Below, one piece after another: positions 19,940-32,300 of a stretch of 64,000 nt of DNA. The stretch's first letter is position 1; each line of letters begins with the position of its first letter. The notes below the pieces were generated by a model that saw only the letters and a program-made list of their open reading frames with translations, searched no databases and was not told the origin of the DNA. The position numbers were made by a program, and so were the translations under genes. This DNA comes from Phytophthora colocasiae (taxonomy: Eukaryota; Oomycota; Peronosporomycetes; Peronosporales; Peronosporaceae), in NCBI GenBank assembly GCA_018806915.1, contig JAGKQI010000038.1, forward strand, positions 62,001 through 126,000. Reading direction: 5' to 3'.

Positions 19940-22900
19940 GGGAAAATCTATGGAGCTCGAGGTTACGGAGCTCGAGGTACCAAAAAATCATATGTATTGA
20001 CCAAAATAAAAATAGTCGACTCAAATTTTTATTTTATTGCAAATGAATTAAATCCGACAGTTATTGTCAAAGGGTTAATACGATATTTAATTCGGAGAAT
20101 TGGGCAAACCAGAGGAAGCTTAGTATGTCGCTGTTGTACGTGAACTCCATTAAAACGTATAATACTGTAGCGCGAAGAAGTATATTTATCACAGTCAGTT
20201 TTGTAAACAACTCACAGGATCATTTCTCGGTTGCTTGCAAGGCTAATTAGGGCTGTTGACGATACTTTTGAATTATCGGATTGCTTTGGATAGGTGAGCA
20301 CGGGGCCGAAGAACTGTGAACTGTGCATCAACATCGCCGACTGTACTTATTTGAGTATAATCCATTGTAGTGTGAGTTATTCGCTAAGCTTCGGCTATGT
20401 GCGCTATAAGGCGGGCTACCTGTAGTAGCTTTTTGCTTTTATTTGCAATAAAAACTAAACATTACCCACCTTGGTTCACGGAGATTAACTACAACTATTG
20501 GTAATCTGAAAGAAATGGCAAATAAACGAGAGGAGACTACTGCATAAAAAGTGGAGACGTTGAACAAACAGTAGCGTAAGCACAAATAGACAATGCGATT
20601 CTTAGCTTTCCTTCAAACAAAAGAACAAATTCGTAATGCAATGTCATATATTTGCGAAACTTTACAGCAAAGTCTTTCTTTCTGTAAATTCTTCCGTAAG
20701 TCTTAGAAATGCCCACGGCTAGCGTACCCCCATGCCCGAGGTGGCAGGTAATCCGGAAAGTAAGACGTCTCTGATTCGTTGCCTTCATCGCTTTGGCCTT
20801 GGTTTAAAGCAACTCTCAATGGCGGAAGTTGAGTGACTGGTTCAGTGGCATTTTCAAAGAAGGAGTTAGTAGACGTGAGTAGCTCCGTAAATGTTGGCTG
20901 TGTAGTTGGTGGGGTCGCTGGATGATTAAGCTCGCTGAAAGTTGCATCTCTGGCCGTGCCTGAACTGCCGTGATTTTTCTTGTGCGATTTTGTCTTACGT
21001 TTCTTGGACTTCTTGGATTGTAGTGGGGCTGGTTCTAACACTCTTGCTCCCGGGTCCTCTGCGATGCCACGACGAGTCAGCCAGTGAGCATGGAAGTCTT
21101 GAACCTGTAGATTCTTTTGTCGATTAGATTTCACAATCTCGATGATCTCATGTACACAGGGTCTTCCATTTGTGCGGCGGAAAGTACCAGTACAGGGTGC
21201 GATCGATGTTTTCTTGGTAACAATTTCCACAGCCTGTTTCCACAAATTTGCGGTTTCGTTCAAAGCGTATCTGCTTATGAACATTACTACCGCCGAGTTA
21301 CGCTCGTCTTGTAAGATGTGCGAAATTTTTTCAACATCTCGCTCGATATCTAAACTTGTGTTCTTGATACAAGTTTGCCACCATGGCAGGAGTTTCTCGA
21401 AAGCAGTCAGCAAATTTCCTTTAGACGACTCTAGCCATCTCTTGCACTTCGAGTGTGTACCTTCGACTGGAGACGTGTCACGATAGCCGAAATGCAAATA
21501 TTGCGAAGTCCAGCAGCGCACAACTTTTGTCTTGTATTTCCACCAGTGAAGATCGAGATAGTCTGCAAGTTCCGAGTTACACGACCGAATTTCCGCGCAA
21601 CATTTTACAAACTCTTCCTCATTCGACGAATCAGCAGCCTTGTAGAACAAATTCATAAATTCGCTGGTCTCAATAGTGTTCTCGTACTTGTCTTGTCCAG
21701 GAGCAGGGTTCGGATTCTCAACTTGGCCAAGAACTGTCCGGGTTTTGGTAAGAACATTTCGGTCCATATACCACCGACAGACGAGAGCAGGGACATCAGG
21801 AAACATTTGATCCAGCGCATTCATACAAGCTTGGTCGCGATCGGTGAGAATAATTGATGGCTTCGAAATATTGTTTGATTCAAGCATCTCTTTCAACTGT
21901 TGTAAAGCCCAGAGGAAATCTTCTTCTTTTTCACTGGGTAAAAAACATTGGGCAATCGGCAACACAGTGTTCATGTTGGTCATAGCAATGATGTTCAGTA
22001 GTGGTAGATCGGAATTATTAGTCTTGTATGTGCAATCCATAACCATGACGTCAGAATTCCAAGCGTAAAATTCCTTGATTCCCGGGTGTGACCAAAATAA
22101 AGCCCGGAGTCTAGAGGTTGCTTTGTCTACATCAACCTTGAAAAAAAAGTTATGCTCTTCCAATAGCAGCAACTCAGTCGGTGTGTCGTCAGCCAGTGCC
22201 TCCCGACGACTTGAATTTTTCTTGTTCGACACATCTTTCGCGATAATTGCTGTATCCGGATCAGCACTTCTAATTGTAGCAACAACCACTTGAGGTGACA
22301 CACCGACAGCTGTCTGCGCAGCAACTAAGTCTGTGTGAGACAAGTCCGACGACGTCAAACGTTCCATGTCACGACAGCGATGGCCGGGGTGAAAGCTCGG
22401 GTCACGAGAGGCGGGGTGGTTGTGGATGTTGGATCCATTAGATGGACTATTTTCCAGCTTCCGGTCACATTGTTCGCATCGACCGCTTCAATACGAATCT
22501 TCATCTTGCACTCAATTTTGCTTGTTCCCCGTTGTGTACGAACTCGATCTTCCTCTCGGATGTGACGTGTGTTCTTGGTTTTTCCGTAGTGGTCGCATTG
22601 GAAATCACGTTGTCGAATTTCTTTTGCCTTGTTTTTCTTGTTATGGGCCTTTGTCACGTCAATAACTTGGCGCCGATTCCACTCGTGAAGGGCAGTCTCT
22701 GCCTCTTCATAAGAGTCAAATGCTTGTTCCGGAGGTGGCAGAATGATGTAGCTCGAGGTTGTTGGTGGAGGTGGTGCCGATGTTGGTGTTGAAGCCATAA
22801 TCAAATAATGAATGCACTTGAAAAGAGCAAAACTCAAAGGCATTCACGCCTTGTTTTACAGGCCACGTGAGTTTCATAACCAAATATTGAAAAGGAGGCC

Positions 22901-23173
22901 ATGTGGGTTTCGTAACCGAATACTGAAAAGTAGCAAAACATCTCATGAGTATGCGATGCAGCCTACATTTAACTAATGGATCCATAATAAACACCAAAGT
23001 ACTCTTAGAATAACCACTACTCATTGAATAACCGCTAGAATATTCACTAAAATAACCGCTATGAGGTAATTAATTCGTTTGCAATTAAAATAAAAATTTG
23101 TGTTGACTATTTTTATTTTGGTCAACACATATGATTTTTTTGGTACCTCGAGCTGAGCTCCATAGATTTTCCC
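19940..23173. mobile_element. MULE copy 2 (FAR1-type), inserted in glyoxalase II
   Basis: Long inverted ends of about 95-100 bp start GGGAAAATCTATGGAGCTC at 19940 and end with the complement at 23173. They are flanked by an 8-bp duplication CTGGTGAG (19932-19939, 23174-23181). The left end has a small internal repeat of GGAGCTCGAGG. The transposase is on the minus strand; 20145-20700 and 22845-23085 hold no gene that I can support. Confidence 0.94.
20703..22798 (-). pseudogene. FAR1/MULE transposase, one frame break
   Basis: Start ATG 22798 (MASTPTSAPPP) is preferred over the upstream one at 22843. The N-terminal part has a FAR1-type DNA-binding domain (CDHYGKTKNTRH ... CKMKIRIEAV). Around 22435 the frame changes: the expected HNHPASRDPSFHPGHR is encoded one frame over, leading into MERLTSSDLS at 22367. 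The MULE domain follows, with VMDCTYKTNNSDLPLLNI, ILTDRDQACMNAL and VCRWYMDRNV. A serine/threonine-rich tail ends at 20703. One base separates it from an intact protein; possibly defective, possibly an assembly error. Confidence 0.88.
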
Positions 23174-23448
23174 CTGGTGAGCCGACGGTCCCGTCCACAG
23201 TGAAGGAGGAGCTGGCGACGAACCCGTTCATGCGTGTGGCGTCAAGTGGCGTGCAGAAGTTCGCAAACGGAGAGCAGGACCTCGTGAAAGTGATGGGAAT
23301 CGTTCGTGCTGCGAAGGACAATTTCGTGATTGGAGGATTCTTAAAGGGTTTTCTTTCACATGACAACAACTCAAAAGCGTTCCTAGACTTCCATTAAATT
23401 GATTCAATAGCCGAATCACTCCTCCATTATTGCATCTTTTAAAGCAGG

Positions 23449-25360
23449 TTAGTGCTCCAGCACCCACGCAGCCACTTCTGGATGATTGTTTTCCTGCGCC
23501 TCCAGTAAAGCTTCCTCGGAGCAATTCTTCTGGCACTGGTAATGAAGAAACAGCACCATTTCGAAATGACCGAAAGTCGCAGCATAGTCCATAGTATTCG
23601 AAGTGCAACCCTCGGAACGATTGGCATAAAGCCATTGAACAACCTTCAAATGACCATTTTCAGACGCCTCGCTCATTGCACGGACGGAGCACCCTTCTGT
23701 CCGATTCGAATGTAGCCATTTCACAACATCTAAGTGACCGTGTATTGCTGCTTCATCCATCGCAAACTGCGTGCATCCTTCGGAACGATTCGCATGTAGC
23801 CATTTCACCATATCGAGACGGCCAGTCATCGCAGCTTCGTCCATAGCTCTCGTTGTGCATCCTTCCGAGCGATTGACATGCAGCCATTGCACCACGTCCA
23901 AATGACCATACATTGCTGCCTTATCCATTGCTGCTTGGGTACAACCTCCCGCTCGATGGCGATGTAGCCATTTCACCACCTCAAGATGTCCATTGCCCGC
24001 AGCTTCATCCATAGCGGCAGTAGAGCAGCCTTCCATGTAGTTATCATGCAGCCAGTGGACAATATCCAGATGTCCATTAGCAGCAGCCTTATCCATGGCA
24101 TTCTTTGTGCAGTACAAACGTGTCTCCCCTGCTATCTGAAGCTCATGGAAATACTTCAAAACGTCAAACTGTCCATGCTCAGCTGCTGTATCTACCACAG
24201 TGGAGAAACCTGAGTGCTCAAAGATGTTCATACTTGGATCATCTCCGAATTCTTCAACGAGCCACTTGACGACATCCAGAAAGCCATTCTTCACGGCCAG
24301 AACCATCGTCATCCCAGTCACTCTCTCAAAATTTGGACTGCGGATACGATCCTGATTCTCCGTTCTCTCGACAGGAAAGAGCACAGGCGGTTCATCTTCA
24401 GATTGTTCAACTACGAAATGACGCAGATATTTAGCAACTTCCAAATGCCCATTAGTCGCAGCAGCATGAATCGATAGAGCAGCAGGACCAACCACGCGGA
24501 TTCTGTGCTGATCTTCTGCATGGCTCTCCAGACTGTGGTTAATTATCCACTGAACTATATCCAAATGCCCCTTTTCGGCAGCCATTCCTAGTAGACGAAT
24601 AGCTGACGGTAGTTGTCCTCGTCCTTCCAACCATTGCAGAACATCAAGGCGTCCACTTGCCACAATACTTCGAAGCGCTACACGTGTTACTTCAGAACGA
24701 ACTCCCTGTGCTTCCATCCACTCGACCATTATGATATCCCCCATCATCAATGCCGAGTTGAGTGCAGTACCCCAGTTATAGTCTGCATCTGGAATATGTC
24801 GGTGCAGCCACCACACAATATCACTGCGATGACTGAGCACTGCTGCTGACATGGAGAGTCCTCCCCACTCTGTTGGATGTCCTCTACCAATTTCCCCTCT
24901 CTCCTCCAAGAACCGACTGTCGTTCTCATAGAAAAACCTCAAAATATCCATCGATCCAGCTTTACAAGCTCTAGCCACGACCTCGAACGTGACTGTGAAA
25001 CTCTGGAATTTGCTCGAAAGCCATTTGATAACATCCAGATCTTGACGGGGGACGGCGTATTCCAGACACTTGGCGAATAAATACTGTTGGTAGTATTTAT
25101 CTGTACGTAAAAACCTCCGAAGCGTCCATTTCGTACCAGGATCAGGAGATCCGTCCACGAAAACCCGACTACTATTCCAGATGCGGTCTAAAAGTCGAAC
25201 TGAGCCTGTTTTACAAGCGTTGAAGAGGGATAAATCCACTGAAGAGTCCAAGAACACAGACACAGTGTCCACGACGTGTGGGAGGCCGTCAAACGCTGGT
25301 CTTGACCGGAATACGAAGGCAGCAGCAGAGAATGGAGGAAGGTCCTTTGGGTTAACCCAT
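23449..25360 (-). CDS. Ankyrin-repeat protein, start codon out of frame
   Basis: A continuous frame of over 600 codons with many ankyrin repeats of the type GHLDVVKWLH (at least nine between about 23600 and 24400), preceded by more diverged ones. This oomycete-expanded family is cytoplasmic or nuclear by default; the partner is unknown. The frame extends upstream of GTG 25272 through FRSRPAFDGLPHVVDTV to a TAA just above 25360, without an in-frame ATG. The only nearby ATG (25360) reads ATG GGT TAA and is one base out of frame with the family-like leader. So either one base was gained at the start, an upstream exon exists, or translation starts about 110 codons inside. A piggyBac begins 68 bp upstream. 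The leader is nearly the same as the end of the chimeric gene at 1-407. Confidence 0.85.
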
Positions 25361-25427
25361 TTTGTTTAGTGTCGCTCACAGTACTACCTAACTCCATATA
25401 ATTTTAATCTGTCGGTCACGGTACTAA

Positions 25428-28400
25428 TTAACCCTTCTACTCCGGCATTACGGATTTTCCGGAATATAGTTCGCGATGTCCGCAATGAATTTGGGCTCGT
25501 GCCAATTCCGCATATAGGGATTTGTATTGGACAAATTTAGGCAGGTAAATTGCAGTGTCTTTGACAGGTGAGACATGAGATTTTCAGGAAGAGGTTAGGG
25601 GAGCAGATATAAGAATCCGCGGGCTCCCAGCCGTTCATTTCAAAATTCGCGCCCGATAAGAGATAGTCATTCTATCGACTCAGTTATGTATACCCTTGTG
25701 TACGAGAAAAGTTTCCAGCAGATCTGGCGGGAGCTGAAGAAGAACGGGTGGACTTTCAAGAAGTCCAAGGGCCTTAGCAACGACCATCGCTACTTGCCAC
25801 CGGACGGTAACCTCAAGGGAACGGAAGGGGTTGACTTCTTCGTCGGTACGACTGTTTGTGTGCGTGCAGGTCTATATAGTTGCTAATATGCGTTGAATTT
25901 AGGCGAGACAAGTCTTCTGCAGTACTGTCGACGGCAAGGATGGCTTGTCTTTGGTCCTAACCCGAATGCTACAGCATCATCCGCTCCTTCAGAGCCGCCA
26001 GCAGTTGCAGGGACTCCAGTTGGAACTGGGTCGAACGTGATCTTTCCAGAGGTGCCCATTGTTGCAGCTGCGAAGAAAACTCCGGCGAAATCACGGTCGC
26101 CTGCTGTACAAGTATCCTCGTCTGCAAGAACACGTTCAGCCCCTGCCAAGCCTTCAGCGCGCAGGACTACTCGCGAGACTCATAAAGCAGGTCATGTTCC
26201 AACAAATGAGCCGAGCTCAAGCGGCCAAGAAAAACGAAAGGCATCGCCCTCAACTCGGAAACCGAAGCGCCAACAACGCGGTAAGTGTAGTGTGAGTTTT
26301 GTCGGCGCCTTCAATCTCACAATTGTTGCTGTTACGGATTTTCTAGAACCAGCTATTCCGGATATATCTGACCTTGTTCCAGACAATACCGAACATGCTG
26401 TACCGGAATCTCCTGTAGCAGTTCCGGATATTACTGAAAATGATGTTACGGAGACATCGGCCACGGCTTCTTACGCACCAGTACCTGCTACTCAAGTTCC
26501 CGAAATCCTGGGCCGCATCCCACTCGATGATTTCGATTCGGACAACTTTTTGGACGCCCTACGTCGAGACCCTCTATTCGAGGTCACTGGGCCGGATGAT
26601 CTCAATGTGGGGATGTATGATTGGCTCCTCGCACTTGACTCTGACGCGGAAGGTGACGAAGAGTCTGTCCTATTCGATGAGGACGAGATTGAGTTGGACG
26701 AAGATGAAGTCCAGGCAGAGGAGGTGGAGGAAGAGATCCAAGAAGTTGACGAGGTTCCAGTGGAGTTTGATCTTACTGACGACGATCTGGTGAAGTTACA
26801 AGCTGGAGAATGGGACGTTTTCTTGGAGAACCGCTCCAAGCAGGTGCAGCTGGATGCCCGTCCACTGTACGACGATCCGTGTGGCCCCACACAAGCTGCA
26901 TTGGCATACGCATCAAACCCGTTGGCAATTTTCTACTTCTTTCTTCCGAAGGAACTGTGGCGAAAGATTACAGACGAAACCAATAAGTTTCGCTTGGAGA
27001 GCATCGATGAGATCGCTCAAGGAATGCGAGCGAGAGCTCAGAGAAGACGTGGAACTGTCCCGTCAACGATGGTGTACTCGGTGGATGAGTACAAGGTCAA
27101 GCTCAGGCGGAAGAATCCCATCCAGCCGCACGAGATAATCCGGTTCATCGGGTTGCTGGTTGCACGAACACTAGAGCCACGGCGTGAGAGTCTCAGCCGC
27201 CACTGGATTACGAGGGTTGAGGGCGCTTTATCTAGAGGAACGTTCGGGCAGTTCCTCAGCAGAGACCGCTTTCAAGACATCAGTCGCTACTTGCATTTCA
27301 ATGACAATTCGTTGCAAGCTGAGAGTGATGATCGAGCTTTCAAAATCCGCCCCGTTCTCGCAGCTCTTCAAAAGACATTCTTTCGTGGATACCGGCTTGG
27401 TGCTCGAATATCATTTGACGAAGGCATGGTGCCTATGCGCCACCGCCGGAACCCGATGCGTCAGTACATGCAAATGAAGCCGAACAAGTGGGGGACTAAG
27501 TTCTACATGACATGTTGTGCGGAGACAGCGTACTGCTCCAGGTACGTCATATCCGTTATTGCTAACACCGGCTTATCCGTTATTTGTTCTGGATGTTCCG
27601 GACAAGGCCTTTGTATTATTCAGGATCTGATTGTTTATGTTGTTGGTGGTGCGTTCAGGTTAGAAATATACTGTGGGAAGGCGAATGCTGACGAAGAAGC
27701 TGTCGCACAGAAAGCTGTTGTGAAGAACCTGAACGAAGTACTACGAGGTCAGCCTACACAACGGCTCATTTGTACTGACAATTTCTACACCTCGGTACCG
27801 CTGTCGCACAAGTTACTGAGTATGGGGCTTTCTCACGTTGGCACTATCAGGAAGAAGCGCAAAGGCTGGTGTCTCGGTGTCGAGTTCTCCCAGAAAAAAA
27901 CGGCCTAAGAAGATGCCCCGCGGAACCTATCGCATTGCTGTGTGGAAAAACCATCCCGAGTATGTTGCCTTGACGTGGATGGATAACCGGCCTGTGCGTT
28001 TCCTGGCTACAGGGTGCTCAACGCAGCTCACACACGTATCCCGCCGTGAGCCCGATGGTTCTGTCACTCAAGCACCATGCCCTCAGCTTGTGCGTGACTA
28101 TCATGAAGCTATGGGGGGAGTCGATGTGCACGACCAGTTGCGACTTCAACGCTACTCAATTCAACGCTCAATCAGAATGCGCAAGTACTACAAAACTATT
28201 TTTTTGGGGTTGGTGGATATCGCCCTGGTCAATGCATTCATTGTGCACAAAATAGCTATGCAGAGGAAAAATCTACCTGTCCCCACGCACGCTGCATTTC
28301 TCCGACGTCTACACGTTGACCTTCTTAGCCAGACGAGCGAGGACTTCAACAAGGGCGATGACATGGCTGACTTGGTGACGGAGCCGCTGCCCCATCAGGA

Positions 28401-29028
28401 ACACATGCTGGAGAAAACGAATGAGAAGAACGGTTCCAAGCGGCGGCAGTGGCTCTGCAAAGTGTGCTCGGCTTATGCAGGAGCGGGGGTTCGCAGCTTT
28501 GAGACGAGCTATTACTGCGCCACGTGCTCGCGCACCAAGAACGGGAGAGTGACTCTGTGCAACAAAGCCCGGCGACTGCAGTACGGCTCCGCACTAACTT
28601 GCAACGAGGTGTGGCATCACAGCTGGAGGAACGGTACGGCTATCCCTCCAGCCCTTCAAGACAAGATCAGGTTCGTCAACAAGCGCCGGCCTGGAGCTGT
28701 TCCGGAGACCGACGAGGAGTAGGCTCGGAAAAGTAGTGAGACTTGAGGAATAGCAGTGGATGAGAGAAATGTTGACTGGTGTGTTTGAGTTGTCGCGTTG
28801 TTGCTTGTTGCGATAATAGTTTTGCAGGGAGATTTCAATTTGGAGTTTTTTTGCTTTGTTTTTGTACTGCAAATCACCGCCCTCCACCCAATAAATGGTC
28901 TAGTTTTGACCACGTGTCATGCGAAAGGGCTTGAAGCACGATATATACTACTGATTTTCCGGTATATGTTAATTCATATATTATGAATAACGGAGAATCC
29001 GGAATTAACATCGGATTAGGAGGGTTAA
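25428..29028. mobile_element. piggyBac-type transposon, copy 2
   Basis: TTAA at 25428-25431 and 29025-29028; ends CCCTTCTACTCCGG and, on the other side, the complement of CCCTCCTAATCCG. TTCCGGAAT-like words recur inside both ends. The family differs from copy 1, and the transposase is on the plus strand. 28723-29024 carries no gene, only the right subterminal region. Confidence 0.92.
25686..28722 (+). pseudogene. piggyBac transposase with three introns and one frame break
   Basis: Exon 1 is 25686-25845; a 57-nt intron (25846-25902) joins DFFVG to ETSLLQYC. A 66-nt intron at 26281-26346 and a 117-nt intron at 27542-27658 are also supported: the latter restores YCSRLEIYCGK. Parts: a low-complexity basic then very acidic N-terminus, the DDE_Tnp_1_7 core (ISFDEGMVPMRHRRNPMRQY, KPNKWGTKFYM, ICTDNFYTSVPL) and a C-terminal zinc ribbon (CKVCSAYAGAG ... 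CATCSRTKNG). At 27894-27900 a run of seven A shifts the frame; one A fewer would continue QKKRPKKMPRG. This may be a polymerase-slip mutation or a base-calling error. Confidence 0.88.
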
Positions 29029-29205
29029 CTGTAGCAGCTGTTCTTAAAGAGGATATCCTGGTCGTGTGTGTCGTCCAGGGCAGGTAGCGCCTTGAGAACT
29101 CGTCACAAACTGTAGCAAATTGTTTTCCATGCTTGTACCAAGTTTCGTCCGCACAATAGTCTGTGTGGAGCGCTAGGGCGCTTCATCCCGTGGGGCAATT
29201 TTGCA

Positions 29206-29257
29206 CAGTGGGCGACATATATTATTGTGGATCCACATTAATATATGTCGCTCACTG
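29206..29257. repeat. 26-bp near-perfect palindrome, no spacer
   Basis: Arms 29206-29231 and 29232-29257 match with two mismatches around GGATCC. It lies about 70-120 bp upstream of the ATG at 29328. Confidence 0.85.
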
Positions 29258-29327
29258 ATCTGATATTTCACCTCTTGCACCCAGGACGAAGAGGCAGTGA
29301 CCGGTAGCTCCTTCTTGCCCTGCTGCC

Positions 29328-32300
29328 ATGGCCCACGATGGCTCCTCAGACGAAGAATCAGCCTTCCTAGACGCGCAAGACACTGCTGAAGAAGACGCGA
29401 TGCTCCCGGAGTCCAAAGCCCAGCTAGAAGTCGAGTTATCACCCAGTCCTTCTCCACTGAAGTTATGTACATCCTCTCCAAGCGGCCGTCCTAAGGCTGT
29501 ATCCGCTGCTGCAGCTCCTTTTTCCCTCCTAGTCAATGGACAAGACAAAGGCGGTTGGAATGAGGCCCTACATGCCGTCTGGGACTCCCGGAGACGCACC
29601 CAATCAGACAGTAACTTGAGAGCAGAAGGTTCCTCTTCAAACACACCTACCTCGATGAATTCTAGAGCCCCAGCGAGTTTCTTAGCTAGTCCTGCACACT
29701 CAGAGTCTGCTCTTATGCATAGAGGAGTGGCACCTCCTCCTCCACCCATTTCGGTGCGGCCAGCTAATGGTTTTATGGCTATTGGGGAGAATATCCTGGC
29801 CGGAATGGCTGACTTGGCAAAGGTTAATTCTCCTAGAGGAAATATGCAGAAGGTTCACGTGGTGTATCCGACACCGGGGCCTTTATTTGTGGATTTATAC
29901 TCGCGAGATGACGGCACGGGGGCTCGAGTGAAGGGATTTCGACGAAAACCGGATGGATCTATGGCCGATACAGAAGCTTCTGGACGAGTTTACCCTGGTG
30001 ATTTCTTGGTGTCGATCAATGCAGTAGACGTGACCAAGATGGTGTTCAGCGATATTATCACTGCGGCGAAGCAAGCCACATTCCCTTTGACATTGGTGTT
30101 TCATTGCTATCAGGTGCACAAAGAGGAACACGAAAAACTGGTTCAGCAAAATCCGATAGAGAGGAAGATTTCCAGTGGACCGTTACCGCCGGCATCACCG
30201 TCTAGCGCTGGATGGGGTGCAAGGTTCAGCCAGATAACGAGGTCGGGCTCCTTTGATCAGAAATCGAGCGGATCGGGGTCAGATCTTACGAATGGGCCAC
30301 CAAAGTCACCGGCATCACCTGCAAACCACTCAGATACAAGTGGCGGGAAGTTTGGGTTCTCTCTGGGTAAAGTGGGAACCGATGGTGTGAAGAACTTGTT
30401 TCGTATGATGGGTAACAAACCTTCGCGTCCTGAAGAAGACAGAAATATGGTGAAAAGCTGGATGAATGATCTTGCGCTTAAACCGCACAACAACTCGTCT
30501 GGAGGACGTCATCGCAAAATGCAAGTAAATGCAAATACTCCGGTGATACATTCTACGCCGATAATGGCTGTTACGACTGGAGGGCGATTCGTGGGAGTGT
30601 TGGACGAGGATGTGAACGAGTTCGCACTCACTTGGTTCCGGAAAACCCCGCCTGATATGGATATTCAACAGGTGAAAGGCGTCAAACGGTGTCCATACTT
30701 CCCTTCAGTGGACGATGTGGGTGCTATCTTATCACTACAGTGCGAGTCGCTACGATTTCCTCAATTGAAACGTGTTGTAGAGATGTCAACTCCGTTAGTA
30801 CTCGATCCTGCTGTGGGGAACACTGTGGATGTTTTTCTTGAGGCCGGTGCTGGTTCGTTTTCTGCCACTTTGGCGAGCAATGAGCACGACAGCTTCCAAG
30901 TTAAGATTTCCAGTGAAGCGGTAACCCTCGTGAAAATATCGGAAGAAGAAGATGAAGGTGGTGTTGTGGTAAAGGCCGAGTACAGTACATTTCTTCAGGT
31001 GTTACTGGATCCTGCCGACCAACTGCGGTTCACGCTCAAAGTGCAAGAGTTTGGTGGGTTCTTGGGTAACCGTGACGGTGATACCTGTGACCTGAAGAAA
31101 CGCCAACAGCAACTTGAAAAGCTTTCCTGCTTTTTCCTCATAGCCCAGAACAAACAGAACCGCGACATTTTGACGCTATTGATTCGCAAGTTTCGAGCTC
31201 GTGTTCTCACTCCTGAGCAAGAAGGATTAGCTCGAACTGATGAGAAGAATTTGTTTGTGGATCCAGCATATGTTGTTGCAGTGGCGCCCCCACCACCGCT
31301 TACTGCGTCTAAGTCAGTTGGATCGAGCTCAGGAGCAATTTCTCCGGCGAGCAACTCAGCCGCAACGGGAGAATCAGCAAGCAGTACGGGGTCTCCGACG
31401 AGTGTTAGTACCCCGCATTCTGGAGCGGCATCCTCACCTGTAGTTGGAAAGAATCGGCTGGTGCGCTTGCAAAGTGAAAGTTCATTTGGTTCCGCTTCAG
31501 GTGCTCGACTTAGCGATCTCGTGGGACTTGAACCTGAAGATGCTGGAGATTCCACGAAAGAAAGAGGGTCGAATGTGACAACTCCAGCAGGGACACCGTC
31601 TCGTTCAGTAATAACTGGAAGCAGGAATGGGTTTACAGTGAACAATAGTGATGAGGACACTGCATTTACTGAAGGTCGACTTGCTGCGCAGGATAAAGAA
31701 ATCGCAATGTTTCGAGAGAAGCTCGCCTCCGTGTCTGTTCTACTCAAAACTGCTGAGCAGGAGAATAAACAGTTAACGGCAGCGCTGGAAGTTAAGGACA
31801 ACCGCATCGAACTCCAGCAAATGAAGATCCACCAATTGGAAAAGTTCCATGGACAAAGTGACTCTCAAGCTCGTGAAATTCAAACGTTGCGTGCAAAACT
31901 AGAGGACGAGGAGCGAAGACATTCTCAATGCAGAGAAGAGTTGCAGCAATTAACAAGTGCAGCTGCGAAACGGGCAAGTGAGGTACAGGATCAAGGTGTT
32001 CAAACGGAAGTTGAGTTTTTGGGTGGAGAAGGCCTGGCCGTCGCTGTTACTTCAGGGTCTGGCTGGGAGCGAGACGCATGGTCCGGAACGGTGGCTACTG
32101 TAAGTGCAGGTGATTTGCAACAGCAAATTAAGGATCAGCAGACTCAAATCGCGCGTCTTCAGGACGACCAAGTGAACTTAATTGCTGAGAGAAACATGTT
32201 CCGCTCCAAATCAATGGAGCTGTCGAGAGAACTCCGCAAACTCGTCGAAGCCAATAACAATCAGCCTCTTGATAATCTGGAGGTGCGGCTTGCAGAGCGC

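Larger units (their letters stand above)
19445..23396 (+). pseudogene. Glyoxalase II (hydroxyacylglutathione hydrolase) pseudogene split by a MULE
   Basis: Recognisable pieces in one frame are VQVELVPVLFDNYA, a TAG, then DHAGGNRDLVELV; later [30 protein letters not shown] and, after the transposon, TVPSTVKEELATNPFMRV to a TAA near 23396. The family hydrolyses S-lactoylglutathione using a THxHxDH metal site. Here that motif is deleted apart from the final DH. In addition, the stretch at about 19595-19680 encodes [20 protein letters not shown] only on the opposite strand, so it is inverted in place. Removing the element and one copy of the duplication CTGGTGAG joins KAGE to PTVPS in frame. This is a dead copy, with several successive lesions. 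Confidence 0.9.

Noticed and set aside
27838..27908. Programmed frameshift at AAAAAAAC in the piggyBac transposase
   Set aside because: The frame needed downstream is +1, not -1, and the run is not in slippery phase; a one-base slip mutation or error is simpler.
30995..31807. 270-codon minus-strand frame
   Set aside because: Antisense of the serine-rich and coiled-coil part of the PDZ protein; no domain.
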